NCBI RefSeq assembly: GCF_025766255.1
Contig: NW_026516720.1
Span: forward strand, 1 to 64,000
From: Zychaea mexicana
Lineage: Eukaryota; Mucoromycota; Mucoromycetes; Mucorales; Lichtheimiaceae
Length of the DNA: 64,000 nt
Direction of reading: 5' to 3'
Shown here in pieces: positions 32,056 to 45,220 of this stretch (the stretch's first letter is position 1; each line of letters opens with the position of its first letter). The notes under the pieces were generated by a model. That model saw only the letters and a list, made by a program, of their open reading frames with translations, was not told the DNA's origin and ran no database searches. The position numbers were made by a program, and so were the translations under genes.

Positions 32056-33847
32056 ATGAGTTGGAATGTCCAAGACAGTATTGAAATTGGTCTGTCACAC
32101 CTCTACGAACATTCACCAGGAGAAGCTTACGAATGCTTCACCTCGGCTTTGAATCTCGAGCCCAACAATGAAGCCGCGCTTCACTACCGTGCTCAAGTCG
32201 CCATGCAATTATACGACAAGCGACGCGACACTGCATTGGACGACATTGAAGCCGCCATACGAGCCAATCCATTCAAAGGCGAACTCTACCTCCTCGAAAA
32301 CGAAATCCTCCTCAGCAAGAACGCATATCCAGAAGCGCTTACGCGACTCAAGAAAGCTCCCTTTAAAATCTTCCACAATGACCCGAAAATCACAGAGATA
32401 CGCGAATTGTACGAAAGGCAAGAAAGGGCCCAGCTCAACCATGTGGTCAAGATGCCACCCGAAGTGATATACGGAATCTTGATGGCCTTGCCGTTCTCGT
32501 CGCGTGTAAAGTGTCTGGCCGTGTCCCGGCAGTGGCGAGAGACGTTCAGCAGGATACCCGACTTGTGGCGTGATCTCGACTATTACTCGGTCTTGCTTGA
32601 TAAAAGGACTAGGAACTTGACGAATCATTATCATCCTTACACTACGTATAACGATCATGTTCGGACATCGGTGCATCATTCCGAAGGCAGCGTTGCGGCT
32701 AGTTTAGACCTGTTTATGCAGTGGGCGGACGTTCGAAAACTCAGAATTCCTTTGACAAACAGTGTCATTGAAAAACTCGTTCAACGACGCCCGGCTTTGA
32801 CTGAAGTCGGTAAGTATTTTGATTAGCAGTAAAGGTGCTTTATTAGTTACTAATTAACAACAAGGATGAGGAAAAGTAAGGGAGAGAAGGAGAGTATATG
32901 CGGTGCATTGATTGGATGTGTGGGGGGATCAGAAGGAGGAAAAAAGGGGAAGATTAATGCGCTAAAATACAAAAAAAAACCTCCATTGTTCTATGATAGC
33001 TTTCATGGGTGGCATGACTACTGTCGATCCTCTCGTACTAGAACTGATGATGCGCGAAATTGGATCGACTTGGTGCAAAGTAGAGTTCGATTCTGCTATT
33101 AAGCCTTTCGTCTTTTCTCACAGTGCATCCATGTACTGTCCCGAGCTTACTGAGTTGACCGTTCATCAAGGACACTGGCACCACAACATGCCTGCTCCCT
33201 TGGCTCGACTACTACGACCCATCCCTAGCCTGACGACGCTCTGTCTATGCCACTGCTACTTTTCCACCATCTTCCCCATCATTTCCCAGTTATGCCCTGG
33301 GCTCACCGAGCTGACGGTCGAAGGGAGCGAACAGATCATGTTTATGACGCCGAATTTCTATACCATGCTACGCAGTGCCAAGAATTTGAAACGTTTGACC
33401 TTGCGAGACAAATTTGCAACCGGTGCGGCCAACTTGACGCCGTTTGTACGCGATCATCAAGTCGAGTACCTCGACATCAATGACTTTCCCGTCACCCGAG
33501 TAGGCATGTTGGCGTTGGTGGATGCTATACAACAAAAGCAGGAACGGGAAAAATATCTCGCTGATGGTAGCGATACTGTCACCAAGATGGTGTTGAAATG
33601 CTATGATCGACAGTTTGTGCTGGATCGACCAGAGACTTTGGCAGAACTCAAGCACACGATCGACGAAAAGCAGCCATCAACAGTACGTGTGGTGGTTTAC
33701 GATTCGGCCGAAGAAGAAGCAGAGGAAAGGGAGGAGGATGAGGATGAGGATGATGATTATCAATATGACTTAATGAGAAGTCAGCTGTATGCTCTATTTA
33801 ATGAGGAGTTTCACAACAATTACGATCCTTCTTTTGATTTTTATTGA
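32056..33847 (+). CDS. TPR-F-box-LRR protein 1 (Pof3/Dia2-like)
   Basis: Substrate receptor of an SCF ubiquitin ligase, by family. Exon 1 (32056-32809) encodes MSWNVQDSIEIGLSHLYEH, then TPR helices (residues 1 to about 120: EAYECFTSALNLEPNNEAAL) and an F-box (about 135-180: MPPEVIYGILMALPFSSRVKCL, VSRQWRETF). A phase-1 intron (32810-32999) follows. Exon 2 (33000-33847) encodes Leu-rich repeats (CPELTELTV, CPGLTELTVEGS, AKNLKRLTL). Total 533 residues, ending in a very acidic run. TPR, F-box and LRR in this order is the layout of S. pombe Pof3 and S. cerevisiae Dia2, which act at replication forks and telomeres. Orthology is not proven because two paralogues lie nearby. Confidence 0.85.
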
Positions 33848-35960
33848 AAGAAAAAGCATAGCCTACCATTCATCGTTTTACCCGACTTGACCACTTTGTA
33901 TATTCACCATCTCTCATTCTTCTTACTTATCTATCTTTTTTTTTACACCATGTATCCTCTAATCATCCACTTTTTTTCTGGTCTGTCTATCTTCTGATTG
34001 CCACCCCCTGCTTCTTTTCAAAAAAGAGGTTTTTGTTGTTGCTACCGTCAATGACGAGCTTATAGTTGTATAAACTTGCTGTAAATAGTGAAAAACTTCT
34101 CTTATCATCCATATTTGTTGCATATACATACGTTGTTTACCCACAATGCTTGCATCTATATTTGCACATACATAGCATACACACATGCTGCAGCACATCA
34201 TCATCCATCATCTCACTTAAAAATAGATCCGTATGATATCACGCACATGTTTTTTTTTATATCTTCTTGGTACATTTACAAAGTACGCAGCTAAATAAAC
34301 ATACTTAATAAAGATGTGCATATGATATACTGAGCTAAATATACTCTATTTTTACTGCAGTATTCACCTTGCAGGATAACAGCTGTTTTATTAATACAGC
34401 TTCTTCAATTGTATCAATACGTTATCATATGCGGGTCCATGGTAAGAGAGTTTCGCATTATGTCCACCGAAAAGTATTGCAATCCCCCGGTTGTTGCTGC
34501 TGTCACGTAGTAGTAGTAGTAATACTAAACGAAGTAGCCTCCGATGATGATGGCAGGTCGAGTCCGTGATGGTTTTCCAATAACGAAATCGAAGCTGCTG
34601 AAAATACGTATTTTAACAAGCGTTCGACCTAAATCCTATTATCATAGAAACCTGAAATTAATCAACAACCCCTTCAAATGAGGGCAGCAACGGAGAATTT
34701 CTTCCAATTACTGAGCGTTGATATGCATTAAGTAGGAGCGCGTGCTGAGATCAATGAGTAGTGACAGAGCGTCTGCAAGAATGTCAAGATTGTTCAAAGG
34801 TCTTTCTCCTTCTCTTTCCAGAGAGTTATTGTTGTTGTTGTTGTTGTTGATAATAGCAGTGAAGTAGTGATACATTTCTTCTTCTCGCTGCTGTTCGTCT
34901 TTATGCACTATCCCACATATCAATTCGAAGCGTACTCTCGACCGGAAAATTCAATTCCGGTTGCCCCCAGCGCTGTTTCGAACATTCGCGCCTGTGTTGT
35001 ATTTTGTAGTGAACACTGCTTTGTGATGCTTCGGTCAAACATCAGTCATCAGTACAGTTCGCCATCTGGAATGGACCCGAGTGCACCGAATCGCATAAAT
35101 CCTCTATACAGTCAAATACTGTTGCTGTTGTTATTGTTATCCCAAAAAACCCCAAATCATCCACCATCTTTAAAATATAAACTTCAGTATGTGGGTAGCT
35201 GAGTATATTTTTTGCTATTAAAAGAAGTACATCAATGTAAAAGGAACCTGTCGTGTTTATGCTGTAGTCATAGTTACCGCGGCGACGGTGTGAAAGTCTT
35301 GACTTTGCTCTTTGTGACATCAGTAAGTCATTACAGTCAGTCATTTGTTGATTTATGACATATTAGCATGTTTTGTAATGGTATACTGTTGGAGGTCAGC
35401 GTTTTAAACAATGGCGAGAGATAGAGAGAGAGTGAGAGAGAGAGAGAAAGCTATGTAGAGAAAGAAGCAACATCTGAAACGGAGAAAGATGTTTTGTATG
35501 TTCAATAATACCCAGACTATGATGTTACTTTATACCATGAAGAAATTCGGTGGGCCTTCTTCCAGTCATTAAATCCTCTTCCGTAACGTCCCAAATGCTA
35601 CATACTGAGCTGTATATAATTTGTATGAATCATCCAAAGTACGTAACTTGGGCACGCAGTATTGACGCTGCTTTTTGTATGCATGCTGCATTTCAACACC
35701 TACAAGTGATCAGTGCTGTGATCGATATGTTGAAAATGTGTAAATTACCCAGTGTAACTGTGTGCAAGAAAAAAGTGCTAGATCTGACTAGATTGGCTAG
35801 CAAAGCAGAGTTGTATCATGCTCTTTGTTTGCATATACTTCGACCGCCCTTCCTGTCATTTCATCTAATAACGTCCCAAACAGAAATCAATTAAAATATT
35901 GGCCGGACAAGTCAAAAGAAAAGGTCAAGCAGGTTTGTAAATGTTTAATTTTTCTTTGTG
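33848..35960. other. Spacer between F-box genes 1 and 2
   Basis: 2.1 kb without a recognised gene. One plus-strand frame at 35550-35894 (115 codons) has coding-like composition (AAFQHLQVISAVIDMLKMCKL) but no known domain and no neighbouring exon that I could find. GA-rich tracts occur at about 35420-35460. Confidence 0.35.
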
Positions 35961-38071
35961 CTAATAACTTTGCTTTGTATAGTCACGATCAACATCACTG
36001 ATCTTTGGACAATTTTTCACCTTCACCGTGGTGAACTTTGCACTTTTCATATTTGCAAGAAGATGATTAACTCCCTCTGCGGACACCTTGTTTAGCTTTT
36101 CGAGGGAAACCCACTCCAAATTTTTTGAGCCACAGAGCTCGGCCAAGACGTCGTCAGTAACCGTGTCCGTGTCAACCAGCCTTGCATGCCTGAGCTGGTT
36201 GCCCAATTTACTGATAAAATGCCGGATACCGTAGGTGGTCATACCCTTGCATCGTAGCTCAAAGCTGCAAAGAGTTCTTATTTCTGCTAACATGTAAAAC
36301 ACATCGTCGTCCAAGTCGGCAATCTGGAACAATCTGATATGTTCCAGTGATGGTTTCTGTCCAGTCGCGGAGCGTTCTGCTAATTGCTGGAATAGGACAA
36401 GAAGAAGATCGGAACGTGTTGTTTCTGTACGAATATGGCTCAAGCGAAGCTGGACAAGCGAAGGGAAATTGTCAATATTTCGAGTAAATCCTTCAAGGTC
36501 ATGTATGTTTACTGCGGACAGCACTGTAAGCTTTGGTACATAACGAAGTATTTCGAGTATTGAGTCCTGGGCATAAGAGAGCAACCACGTCGTGACCGTC
36601 GTCAGATTTGGGAAGCTCAAGTCTGGATAAGTCGTACGGAGCTCCTCGGCTTCGCCGTAAATGTTGACTGTTGGATTTGGAGCAACATTGAGACTAAGAT
36701 CTGTCAAAGTGGCACGATGCTTGTATAAGATTGGTATAATGCTTGAGATTGGTGCTCTCATATTTATATCTCTATTATCCATTTGCAGCACTCGTAAACC
36801 TGGCTGCTTGTCGTTGGTGAATCTGACGATGTCGCGCAAGTTTCGTGTTGGTTTTCCGGGATTGTAGCCAAAAATCTGCAAGTTTGGCGCTTGTTTGACG
36901 ACTGTATCGAGAATCGACGGTACACACCCGTGTAGCACAAGGCGTTGTATTCGCTGGCAACGGCGCAGTATGTACTGAATATCATCGCCATCCAGTTTAG
37001 GTGACTTTATAACCAAATTTCTAAGGAGATGATCGCTATTCAGACTTGATATGTACTTCGCAAGCTTGAAAGTCGTGTAAGATAACGTCGTATACGTTAA
37101 ACTAACTACACTGCTGCATGCTGAAAGGATTTCCACCACTGTTACTGGATTTTTATTGCTACCCATGTCAAGATCGAGGCATGTTAGCGTGTTTCTTGCT
37201 CCGTAAAATGCTCTCGGTAGGAAAGAGATATTTTGTCGTATAGCATCAGCTGCGTTAGCTATATGATGATAGTCACAAATGACAGGTTAGTTTTTCTGCC
37301 AAATAAAAGCGAAATGAAGACTAGTGTAACGATCTTACAGGTTACTTTAAGATAATGAAGTCTTTCAAAATGACCATCCCTTAAACAATTCAAGTAGGCA
37401 GCAAAAGCTTGGGTATCGCTGATATCGATAATCAGATGCTCGGTCTGATAGCCGAAATGGGATGATGCAGTGGCGAGCTGACTGTCGTTGCTGTGGGCCG
37501 TGAAGTGTTTCCATGTGTGCGTATTGCATTCCAGCGTAATTTGGCGCCATGTGTCGGAGACTAGTAAACATGTCATTTTTGTGTCCAAGGGTAGCAGCGA
37601 AATAATATCGTACGCGCAATCAGATGGAAGCCTTCTGATAAAGTCGACGCCTTTCCTTTGGATTGCAATTGCTTCGGCCTTCTCAGCTTCAAGCTTCTGG
37701 TGTCCGTCTGATTGGTCGGGCCCGACGTTCTGTAATCCCTGATCGTATGCCTCAATAGCTCGTTTTTGGTAACCGAACGCGGAGAAAATGCGGGCTTGCT
37801 GAAGATATCCGGTTGCTAGCTCTGGTGCGATTCGAGTTATTTTCAGGGCATCGTCGCTAGCTGCTTGGTGTTGACATTGCAAAAATTGCGCTTTTGCGCG
37901 AATGGCGAGAAGAGCAAGTAATTGTGACTGGAAGATTTGGTCGATGGCAACTGTGGTATCATGGACAGCTTGCTGGTAGTCTTGAATTTGAATGGATGTA
38001 TTACATTGCTGAATAAACTGCTTAAAAAGGCCAGCATCGAAAAAGGGAAGCGGAGGTGACGATGTATTCAT
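35961..38071 (-). CDS. TPR-F-box-LRR protein 2 (Pof3/Dia2-like)
   Basis: Two exons: 38071-37339 and 37258-35961, joined in phase 1 (VT|SNAADAIRQN) across an 80-base intron, giving 676 residues. Exon 1 has TPR helices (residues about 15-140: TSIQIQDYQQAVHDTTVAID, ELATGYLQQARIFSAFGYQK) and an F-box (about 160-205: FIRRLPSDCAYDIISLLPLD, LVSDTWRQI). Exon 2 is a long Leu-rich-repeat region (CQRIQRLVLHG, FPNLTTVTTWLL, NLEWVSLEKL, KSAKFTTVKVKNC). Layout and intron position match the genes at 32 and 43 kb. It is the longest of the three. Predicted role: target recognition in an SCF ubiquitin ligase; the target is unknown. Confidence 0.85.
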
Positions 38072-41000
38072 CGCTGCTGTGAAATGTTATTTTCTTCAAT
38101 TGACCTGAAAAGAAGTCATGTACGCGTATGCATTTGCAGACTTTGCTGGAAAAATGGCGCAGATAATAGGGCGTTTGTTACAGCTATAAAGACTAGCCAT
38201 TTTCCTTTTTCGTCTTGCATATACGCAAACAATAACAGAGTAAGCTGTGCTTGCATGTATCATGTATATCTTTGTTTCATGGTAATTTTGTGATCAAGTT
38301 CATCATTGATAAGCAGTGGCATCACCATGCTAGACATCATATTAACCTTTTAATTGTGTAGTTGCCGACGCTAAATAAATTCCCCATCCAAAGTTGAAAG
38401 AAGAACTTGGCGGTTCGAAGGAGCTCAGCTTATAATGTTGCACTGACATCTGCAAGTGTTGGTACACAACAGGTATCTTTCCATGAGATTAATAAAGACG
38501 TTTGGCGTTGGTACGTGTAAATTCTGCGTTTTCTTTTTCGGCTCAACTATAATCTTACAACATGTGTAAGTAAAGATAATGTCATAAAAAAGATTCCCTA
38601 AGGAGTACACGGCCAACAGTAAATACTGTATTCTTTAGCTATGTAGCAGACTTTAACATAGGTTCCCGTCCCAAAGATGTAATGGTACGCTACGGGTAAG
38701 TAGCACACTTTAAGGATATGATCTTCAGTTGTATTTTGCGGCAGGGGACGTCAGTTAGCGAGTGGATTCCAGTAACGCCATCCAATTGAAGAACAATATT
38801 ACCAAAATGTTCCTTAAAAATCAAAATAAATGATCAGGGCGATGGGTTAGGTAAGGTTAGTTGTTAGAAAATAGATTACGTGTACAAGCTTTAGATATTT
38901 CTGACGCTCGATCAACATCGTCACTTCTGTACATAGGCCTTTGCTTGTTCTGATGATAGTCGTGATAGTGAATGGCTCGTTCTCCCACAAGATGACACAG
39001 GAGATATAATGGGCTGTCAAGTCTGCTTTGATATTCCATTCCGTCTCCATCGTGTTGCCACTGACTGCTTCCTCTCACCCCATCCTAACAATCTCAATTA
39101 TGCCACTTCTTTTTTGAGGACCGGAGACAGATCCTAAATGACTCATAATATTCTATAATAGCTCTGGTACCTTTAAAAATCCCATCTTGATCCGTCATGC
39201 CGTGATCGAACTGAATCTGTAAATTATACTTTCCTCTAATATGATCCAAGGATAGCTTGCTCGATTCTTCCTGCATGTATATACTCAAAATCTGTCTATA
39301 GTTAATAGTACATACTCCTGGTATTATGTACGATGAAGATTATTGCGGTGTCACTTTTGGTGGAAGATACTGACGAAAGCCACAACTGGCGGGCTGTGTA
39401 GAATCGCATTTCGTATTTGCGAAGCCCTCATATTTGTGTACACATCTATCACAGAAAACGGTTTGGCAATATTGACACAAACTTTTTGTTGCATGCCATC
39501 TTTATAAGCCTCCTCCATTACACAGCACTTATTTTCTATGTGGTTACATACACACCAGTTTTTCTCTTGTAATTGTCGATTCGCGTGTATCCCTACGCCA
39601 TGCATCTAGAGTCTGTTACCTTATCCTCAATATGTATACGGAGCCCAGGCGTGCAGTGTAACATATAATCTAACGCGCTCTACGGTTGCATAAGCCATGC
39701 CCAATTCTTGGAACCGAAAAGCACAAGCATATGCATTTGATAACTTGTCAAAGCGCAGGATAAATATCTGAGTAGGGCTGTGTTGCCCAATTATGAAATT
39801 CTTCAGTAACTATGCCAATCAAAGCTTATTTTAGTATGTCTGGGTAGCACAACCAATAGAAAAAGCTGCATGAAACTCTTCGGCGTTTGTAACGTCCTTT
39901 CTCGCCTCTTTCTCTACTGTTTTGACACGGTCGTGGTCTTGTCCTTATTCTTTATCCTTTAACTCATCGCATAAGCTCATTTTAAATTGGCACAGCCTTG
40001 AGGTCAAAAAATTCCTCCAAATCACAAAGCGGGCAGACCTAAAAAAAAGGGAAGAAAACGTGGATTCTCGTCAGTCTCTAGACTGTCTTTCAGCAGACAA
40101 GGAGAAGAATATACCGATACTTCAACCAGCAGCAATTGTCTCTGACAATGGGGGCAGACAGTATAACAGAAAGCGCTTCATCTCCAGTCGGTGTCTGATA
40201 AAGATAGTTATGAAGCTCAAGCTGCTTCAGCGTACCAATGTCAGTACGATGAACGAGCGATCACATCCATAAAGTTATTTTTCTTTGACAGAAATGGCTT
40301 TTGCATCTGCGCTTGTACTGAAGATATGGCTGAAATTGTGGATGAATTTGGAGACTGGAGACAGTGGCGATGACGGAGGCAGCAAAAATGAAGTTGAAAA
40401 TAGCGATCGAAATGCTTTGCAGAATGGTAAGAGACAAGAACATTTTGTGCGGACGGTGATCGATGAATCCACTAATGCTGATTAATAAAGTAACGCTTGC
40501 TCGATGTTTATATTGCATCATTACACTAATAGCGTATAGCGATCTTGAAATAATGGAGAATTTAAGAAATGATGTACTAGACAAATACTTCAGACAGCTG
40601 CAAGCACGGATTGTAGCTCAAAGGTGCTCTAAAGAATACAATGGGGGAGCGTTCTGGGTGCTGCCGCCTGATCCATTCTTTGCTGTTATCAAAATGTTCG
40701 AGTCCGAGACCGCTGTACTATCCTCGTGTATTCCTTTGGATGCCGCGTCTCTTGACCAAAGTCATTGCAAGTCTAAAATGCCAGAGCTGTCAATCTCGCC
40801 TTAATTACAAATGAACCACAACGCGTTGCAGAAAAGTACTGGTACATAGGAGGTTTCACTATAATATATACTGCAGGCTATGCATAATAACTCAGCTACT
40901 GATTTTTTATTGCTACTGGGATTTCTTGATGCTGTGACGAGAGGGTGAAGACCGTGCTATCCTTTGGGACGTCATAAATATTAACCATAACCAGGGCAAA

Positions 41001-41161
41001 CTAAATTATGGCACATACTCATGGTGCTGTTCAAGTAGCATGTAGCAGAGAATACAATTTACGAATGGAGAATATGATAGCAGTCCCTTATTGATGAGAA
41101 AACTTCCACATAATATATACTTCAAGCTTTTATTTACATGAAGACCATTTGTATGATACCG

Positions 41162-41197
<36 letters not shown>

Positions 41198-41215
41198 GAA
41201 TAATTACGATTCCTG
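38072..41215. other. 3.1-kb spacer between F-box genes 2 and 3
   Basis: Several frames of 60-115 codons on both strands (for example 39351-39605 minus, 39922-40272 plus, 40463-40804 plus) have coding-like stretches such as FVLPPDP-like and KVCVNIAKPFSVIDVYT, but none matches a family I know and no exon chain could be built. They may be relics. An (AT)n run closes the segment. Confidence 0.35.
41160..41196. repeat. (AT)n dinucleotide microsatellite
   Basis: A run of about 18 AT units lies just downstream of the stop codon of the third F-box gene. Confidence 0.9.
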
Positions 41216-43139
41216 CTACTGCTTTGTTTTGTCATAGACAATTTCCAGATGTCGATGCTCGTTTTGAACGCGTTTCAATAAAGAAACCTGTTCATCGTCC
41301 AATGACCCTGTAATTCGCAAAGATTGCAGCGCTGAAAGTGCAGTGATGGCATTTATAGATTCTGTATCGATCGCCGAACCACATTGGTGGAGCTCCACTC
41401 GACGTAACAATGTTGTTCTTTCTTGCTTTGTAGCCTTATGGAAGAATTCGGCTAGCTCCTCTTGGCTCACGTCACGACATAGAGGATGCTTCCAACCTTG
41501 GAAAACAAAGTGCTCAAGATGTGGTAACATGATAGGACTAGCCAGCACTTGCCAGCATTGTTGATTTATCGGCAAGTCCCATATCAACGTACGAATTGAT
41601 GGAGGACAATGCCAGACAATCTCTTCTATCAGTTCGGTAAGTGTTTCAATTGACATCTGCCGTACACAGGTGCTTAGATGAAGTGTCTCGAGATTTTGTC
41701 CAAACTGATCGAGCGCAGCATTAACATCGTACGCTAGTGTGTGGCTCGTGTCAATCTGGATTGTGAGATGTCGCAATGAACCTTTTACATTACTTGTTTT
41801 GCCGTAGCTGAAGGTGACAGGCGGAGAAGGAGGTGGCGATACTGGTGCTGCTACTATCCATAGTGATTGTTTTGTTGTTGTTGTTGTTGTTGGTAGTTGT
41901 AGTACTGGTAATTCTCGAGAGCTATTGTAGTCATCGTGTTCAATCGAGAGCAATACAAGGCTCGGTGGACATGCCTGGAGGATACGCAATGTACTTCCTT
42001 CTTCGTAGCTCCTCGGGTCGATCAACAGTTCTTGAAGGTAAGGGCAACAGCGTAAAATCTCCACTAATGACTGCACGTTGATCCAATTCTTCATGAGTGA
42101 GCTTTGCACAGGGATTGGACGAAGTTCGAGACGGGTCAACCGTAAATTCTTGAGGAAGTCGAGGTTTTTAAGCGGACTGAGCAAAGAGCTGAGATGTCTG
42201 CTTTTTTGCGTGTGCGTGACATTGGATAATTTAGGATTGAGCTGCGTGATGTTGACATTCTTCAGACATAAACGGCTCAATTTCTTGCATTTCGATAATG
42301 ACCGTAAAAGATCAATGGTATCGTCGCCGCACGGCTTATTGCAGATGGCCACATCCCGTAGGGTGGTTGCATTAGAGTCGATCACTTTGAGTATCCAATC
42401 CATTGGCCCAGAAAGAACTATTCAATAAAAGTATGCATGCACATTAATCAGTATAAAAGACGTAGACACAAGTATGCACAAGCACCCAACTGCATATTGT
42501 ACCTGTACGCGCCAATTCACATGTTCCTGTTTCCATTATTTCCTTTAAGCCATTATTCGCTGTCATGGTAGACGAAACAGAAAGTGCCAGCTCGTGATGA
42601 AAAAGCCCTGCTTCAAGCATGGATTCCTGTTCTGCCTTCCATCCAAATTTCTTTGCAAACAGACGTTTTTGACGCTTCCAAATGTCATCACTCATGAGGA
42701 TCGCGCGCCATCTGCGACTGACACGCGTATATCGAACAAATTCCGTGAAACCGTCTTGCAGAGCTTCTTCAAACACTTGACATATAAGCTCGTAAGATAA
42801 AACGTTCGTGAAATCCTGTCGAAACCCAGTGCTCGAAAAGTCTTGTCGTCGTTCTTTTTCCTCCTTTTGCCGCTTTTGTATCTGTAGTTGTTTCGTTGCA
42901 TGAGTAAAGATACCGACAAAGTCCGGTATATTTCGATAAGGTTCCACGTTACGCTTTGCTGCTTCGTAATCTCCCTTTTGCAAATGAGCAATGGCGGCAT
43001 TGTAATATGCTCGATCGTAGGTGGCATCGAGATTCATCATTTGTTGAGCAGTTTGAAGCGCGTTGTCGTAATCGTAGCGAGCCAGTTGACGTTGAGCTTC
43101 TTTGTCCAATGCAATGAGCTGTAAACGGTTCGTGGTCAT
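41216..43139 (-). CDS. TPR-F-box-LRR protein 3 (Pof3/Dia2-like)
   Basis: Two exons: 43139-42503 and 42417-41216, joined in phase 1 (RT|VLSGPMDWIL) across an 86-base intron, giving 612 residues. Exon 1 has TPR helices (residues about 5-95: QRQLARYDYDNALQTAQQMM, AYYNAAIAHLQKGDYEAAKR) and an F-box-like segment (about 110-160: TNVLSYELICQVFEEAL, YTRVSRRWRAILMSDDIW). Exon 2 has Leu-rich repeats (CKKLSRLCLKNVNITQL, CPYLQELLIDPR, NLETLHLSTC). A Thr run is encoded near 41875. The F-box is more diverged than in the other two copies, so its binding to Skp1 is less certain. Same strand as copy 2. Confidence 0.82.
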
Positions 43140-43771
43140 TCTGCGTTGCGGTCTGCGGTATAGGGATATTTCATGAGAAAGAGAGAGAGAGAGAGAGAGA
43201 GAGCTAGGCTGATAAAAGAAAGAGGCCTTTTATATATTTATCCTCATCAAAAGAAGGAGGGGCCAATGTAACAGCATACCAGGAAATTTTGCTGCGACAC
43301 CCCATAAGCTCTAGCAAAGTGCGGATCTATGATAGGACTAGGATGGTTGCCATGGCAACCGTATACCATTTTAGCACTGCTCGTCACTCCAGCCGCAACA
43401 TGTAGCATGTTTTTGTAGACCACCCCAGTCATTTTAGCTTACCCCTTAAGATGACCTTCTTTAGTACTATAATCCTTGTTTATCGCAGATAGAATCATAC
43501 TATCCATCAACTTTCTTTATAGATAATTGTATGCGCGGTATAGATTTCTGATGATTAAATGGTTTAATAATGTAAGGCTTTACAGAGAGAAAGTGAGAGA
43601 AGGAAAATGTTATAATGACTGTATGATCCATACAAGTTACACAATGATGTTCATTTCTGCCACCAGTATTGTACTTAGCATAATGTTAACATTGAGTCAT
43701 GGTATGGCTTATGTACTAACAAAGCCAATAAAAATGATTAATGGCTATGCAATAAACAACGTACTAGGTTG
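43140..43771. other. Spacer upstream of F-box gene 3
   Basis: A (GA)n run at about 43177-43203 lies in the promoter of F-box gene 3. A plus frame at 43527-43775 (82 codons) has no domain and is probably chance. Confidence 0.4.
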
Positions 43772-44218
43772 CTAGTGCTCTCGTTGCGCAAGCCAGTTGT
43801 CGAATTCTTCTTGGCGCTCAGCACGTCGTTGCTCATTCACTTGTCGCCACTGATCAAATTCTCTTTCACCTTTGGCATGGCGTGTATCAACCCAATCCTT
43901 GAACTCTTCTTGACGTTTGGCACGGATGCGTTCTTGTTCTTGTCGCCACTTTTCAAATTCTTCCTCCCCTTTGCGATGTCGACTTTCAACCCACTCGTGG
44001 AACTCTTTTTGTCGCACCGCACGCCGATCTTCTTGTTCTTGTCTCCATTGATCAAACTCGTTGGCCCGTTCCTCTCGCTTTTCCTCGCATCGATCTCGCC
44101 ATTGGTCAAATTCTTTGTCTTTACTTTTCTGTCGTTTCTGTTGCTCGTCGTGCCATTTACGGTTTTCTTCCTCAAAGCGGGCCCATTCTTTGTTTCGCTT
44201 GCTATCGTCGGAGGACAT
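43772..44218 (-). CDS. Charged helical-repeat protein with EFxxW motifs
   Basis: Single-exon ORF of 148 residues from ATG 44218 (MSSDDSKRNKEW), no known family. Over half the residues are Glu, Arg, Lys, Asp or Gln. EFxxW motifs recur at residues 36, 54, 72, 87, 105, 120 and 138, that is at spacings of 18, 18, 15, 18, 15 and 18. From residue 72 this becomes a 33-residue tandem repeat (EFxxWVxxRHxKGExEFxxWRQxxExxRAxRQ). No Pro occurs, and the whole protein is predicted to be one long helix with an aromatic stripe. No signal peptide or membrane segment. The start could lie 14 codons upstream only with a non-ATG codon. Function unknown. Confidence 0.75.
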   Translation of the reverse strand: MSSDDSKRNKEWARFEEENRKWHDEQQKRQKSKDKEFDQWRDRCEEKREERANEFDQWRQEQEDRRAVRQKEFHEWVESRHRKGEEEFEKWRQEQERIRAKRQEEFKDWVDTRHAKGEREFDQWRQVNEQRRAERQEEFDNWLAQREH

Positions 44219-45220
44219 GTTTGATCGAGCAATATTAGGATGTAGAGGCAAAAAGGACAATGAAATTTAATATCTCTATTAATCTGGAACTGTCCTATAT
44301 ATAAAGGGCATAAGATCTGTCAGCAGTTTTAGTAATTATTACATCATCATGCGGGAGTTGGATCTGCGATATTCTAAACCATCAAATGGGTTAAAAATTA
44401 CAGCAACTGCCTCGTTTTTATGTGATAAAAGAAGACACTTTTGTCCTGCCTCTGCGTCATGGCTAGAGGTTCCAAAACCAAGCGTATCTACATAGAACTC
44501 TGAGAGCACTGAATTGGTGACGTAAGGAATGCAATATATATGAGAAAAGAAACGATGAACCCCGCATGAGTGGATGTTATGATGTCAAGCGCGTTTAAGA
44601 GGGGAGGGGCTGTCACCATTTTGTTTACTAATGCGACAATGTTATCCAGGTACTACATTGGCTTTGTACTCGGTAGATTGTAGACAAAAAAGTGAAAATA
44701 ACAACAGCTGACTAGGATGGTGATGTTGCTGTTGAGTGTTATGACGACTATTGTTGAATACTGCATATGCATTCAACCTGTGATTTTTAGTCGCTGCGTA
44801 TTACTTGAATGAATGCTCCCATTTGTCATGATGACAAGGCTATGATAGAAAGTGTCGTTGTCAGGCTACATACCACATGTATGACATCTTTACCATTGAC
44901 GTTGAAAGACAATTTTATACTGTATTATTGACAATAAGCTAGATATAGGCATATATAAATCACAACACTGATATCATAACAATATCATTGTTACAGTATA
45001 CTATATAATATGTAAACATTGTCGCCGTAAAAAAAAGGCAGACTCAATATGATCCGCTGCTTATTTTTTTTTATATACAGATATGATAGTGCAGCATAGA
45101 AAAATGTGATTTTCGTTAATGCGAGGATATGTAAAAGTAGTAAGAATAAAAGACGGGGATACAACACACTGTACATGATGCATTGCTTTCTCTCTCTTTT
45201 ATCTGAAATTTTTAACTTCT
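44219..45220. other. 1.0-kb spacer left of the RING gene
   Basis: Promoter of the helical-repeat gene on its left and the 3' end of the RING gene on its right. A minus frame at 45275-44991 is hydrophobic by composition only. No other feature seen. Confidence 0.4.

Noticed and set aside
41160..41196. Hairpin terminator at the end of the third F-box gene
   Set aside because: The palindromic look comes only from the (AT)n microsatellite; fungal pol II genes do not use hairpin terminators.
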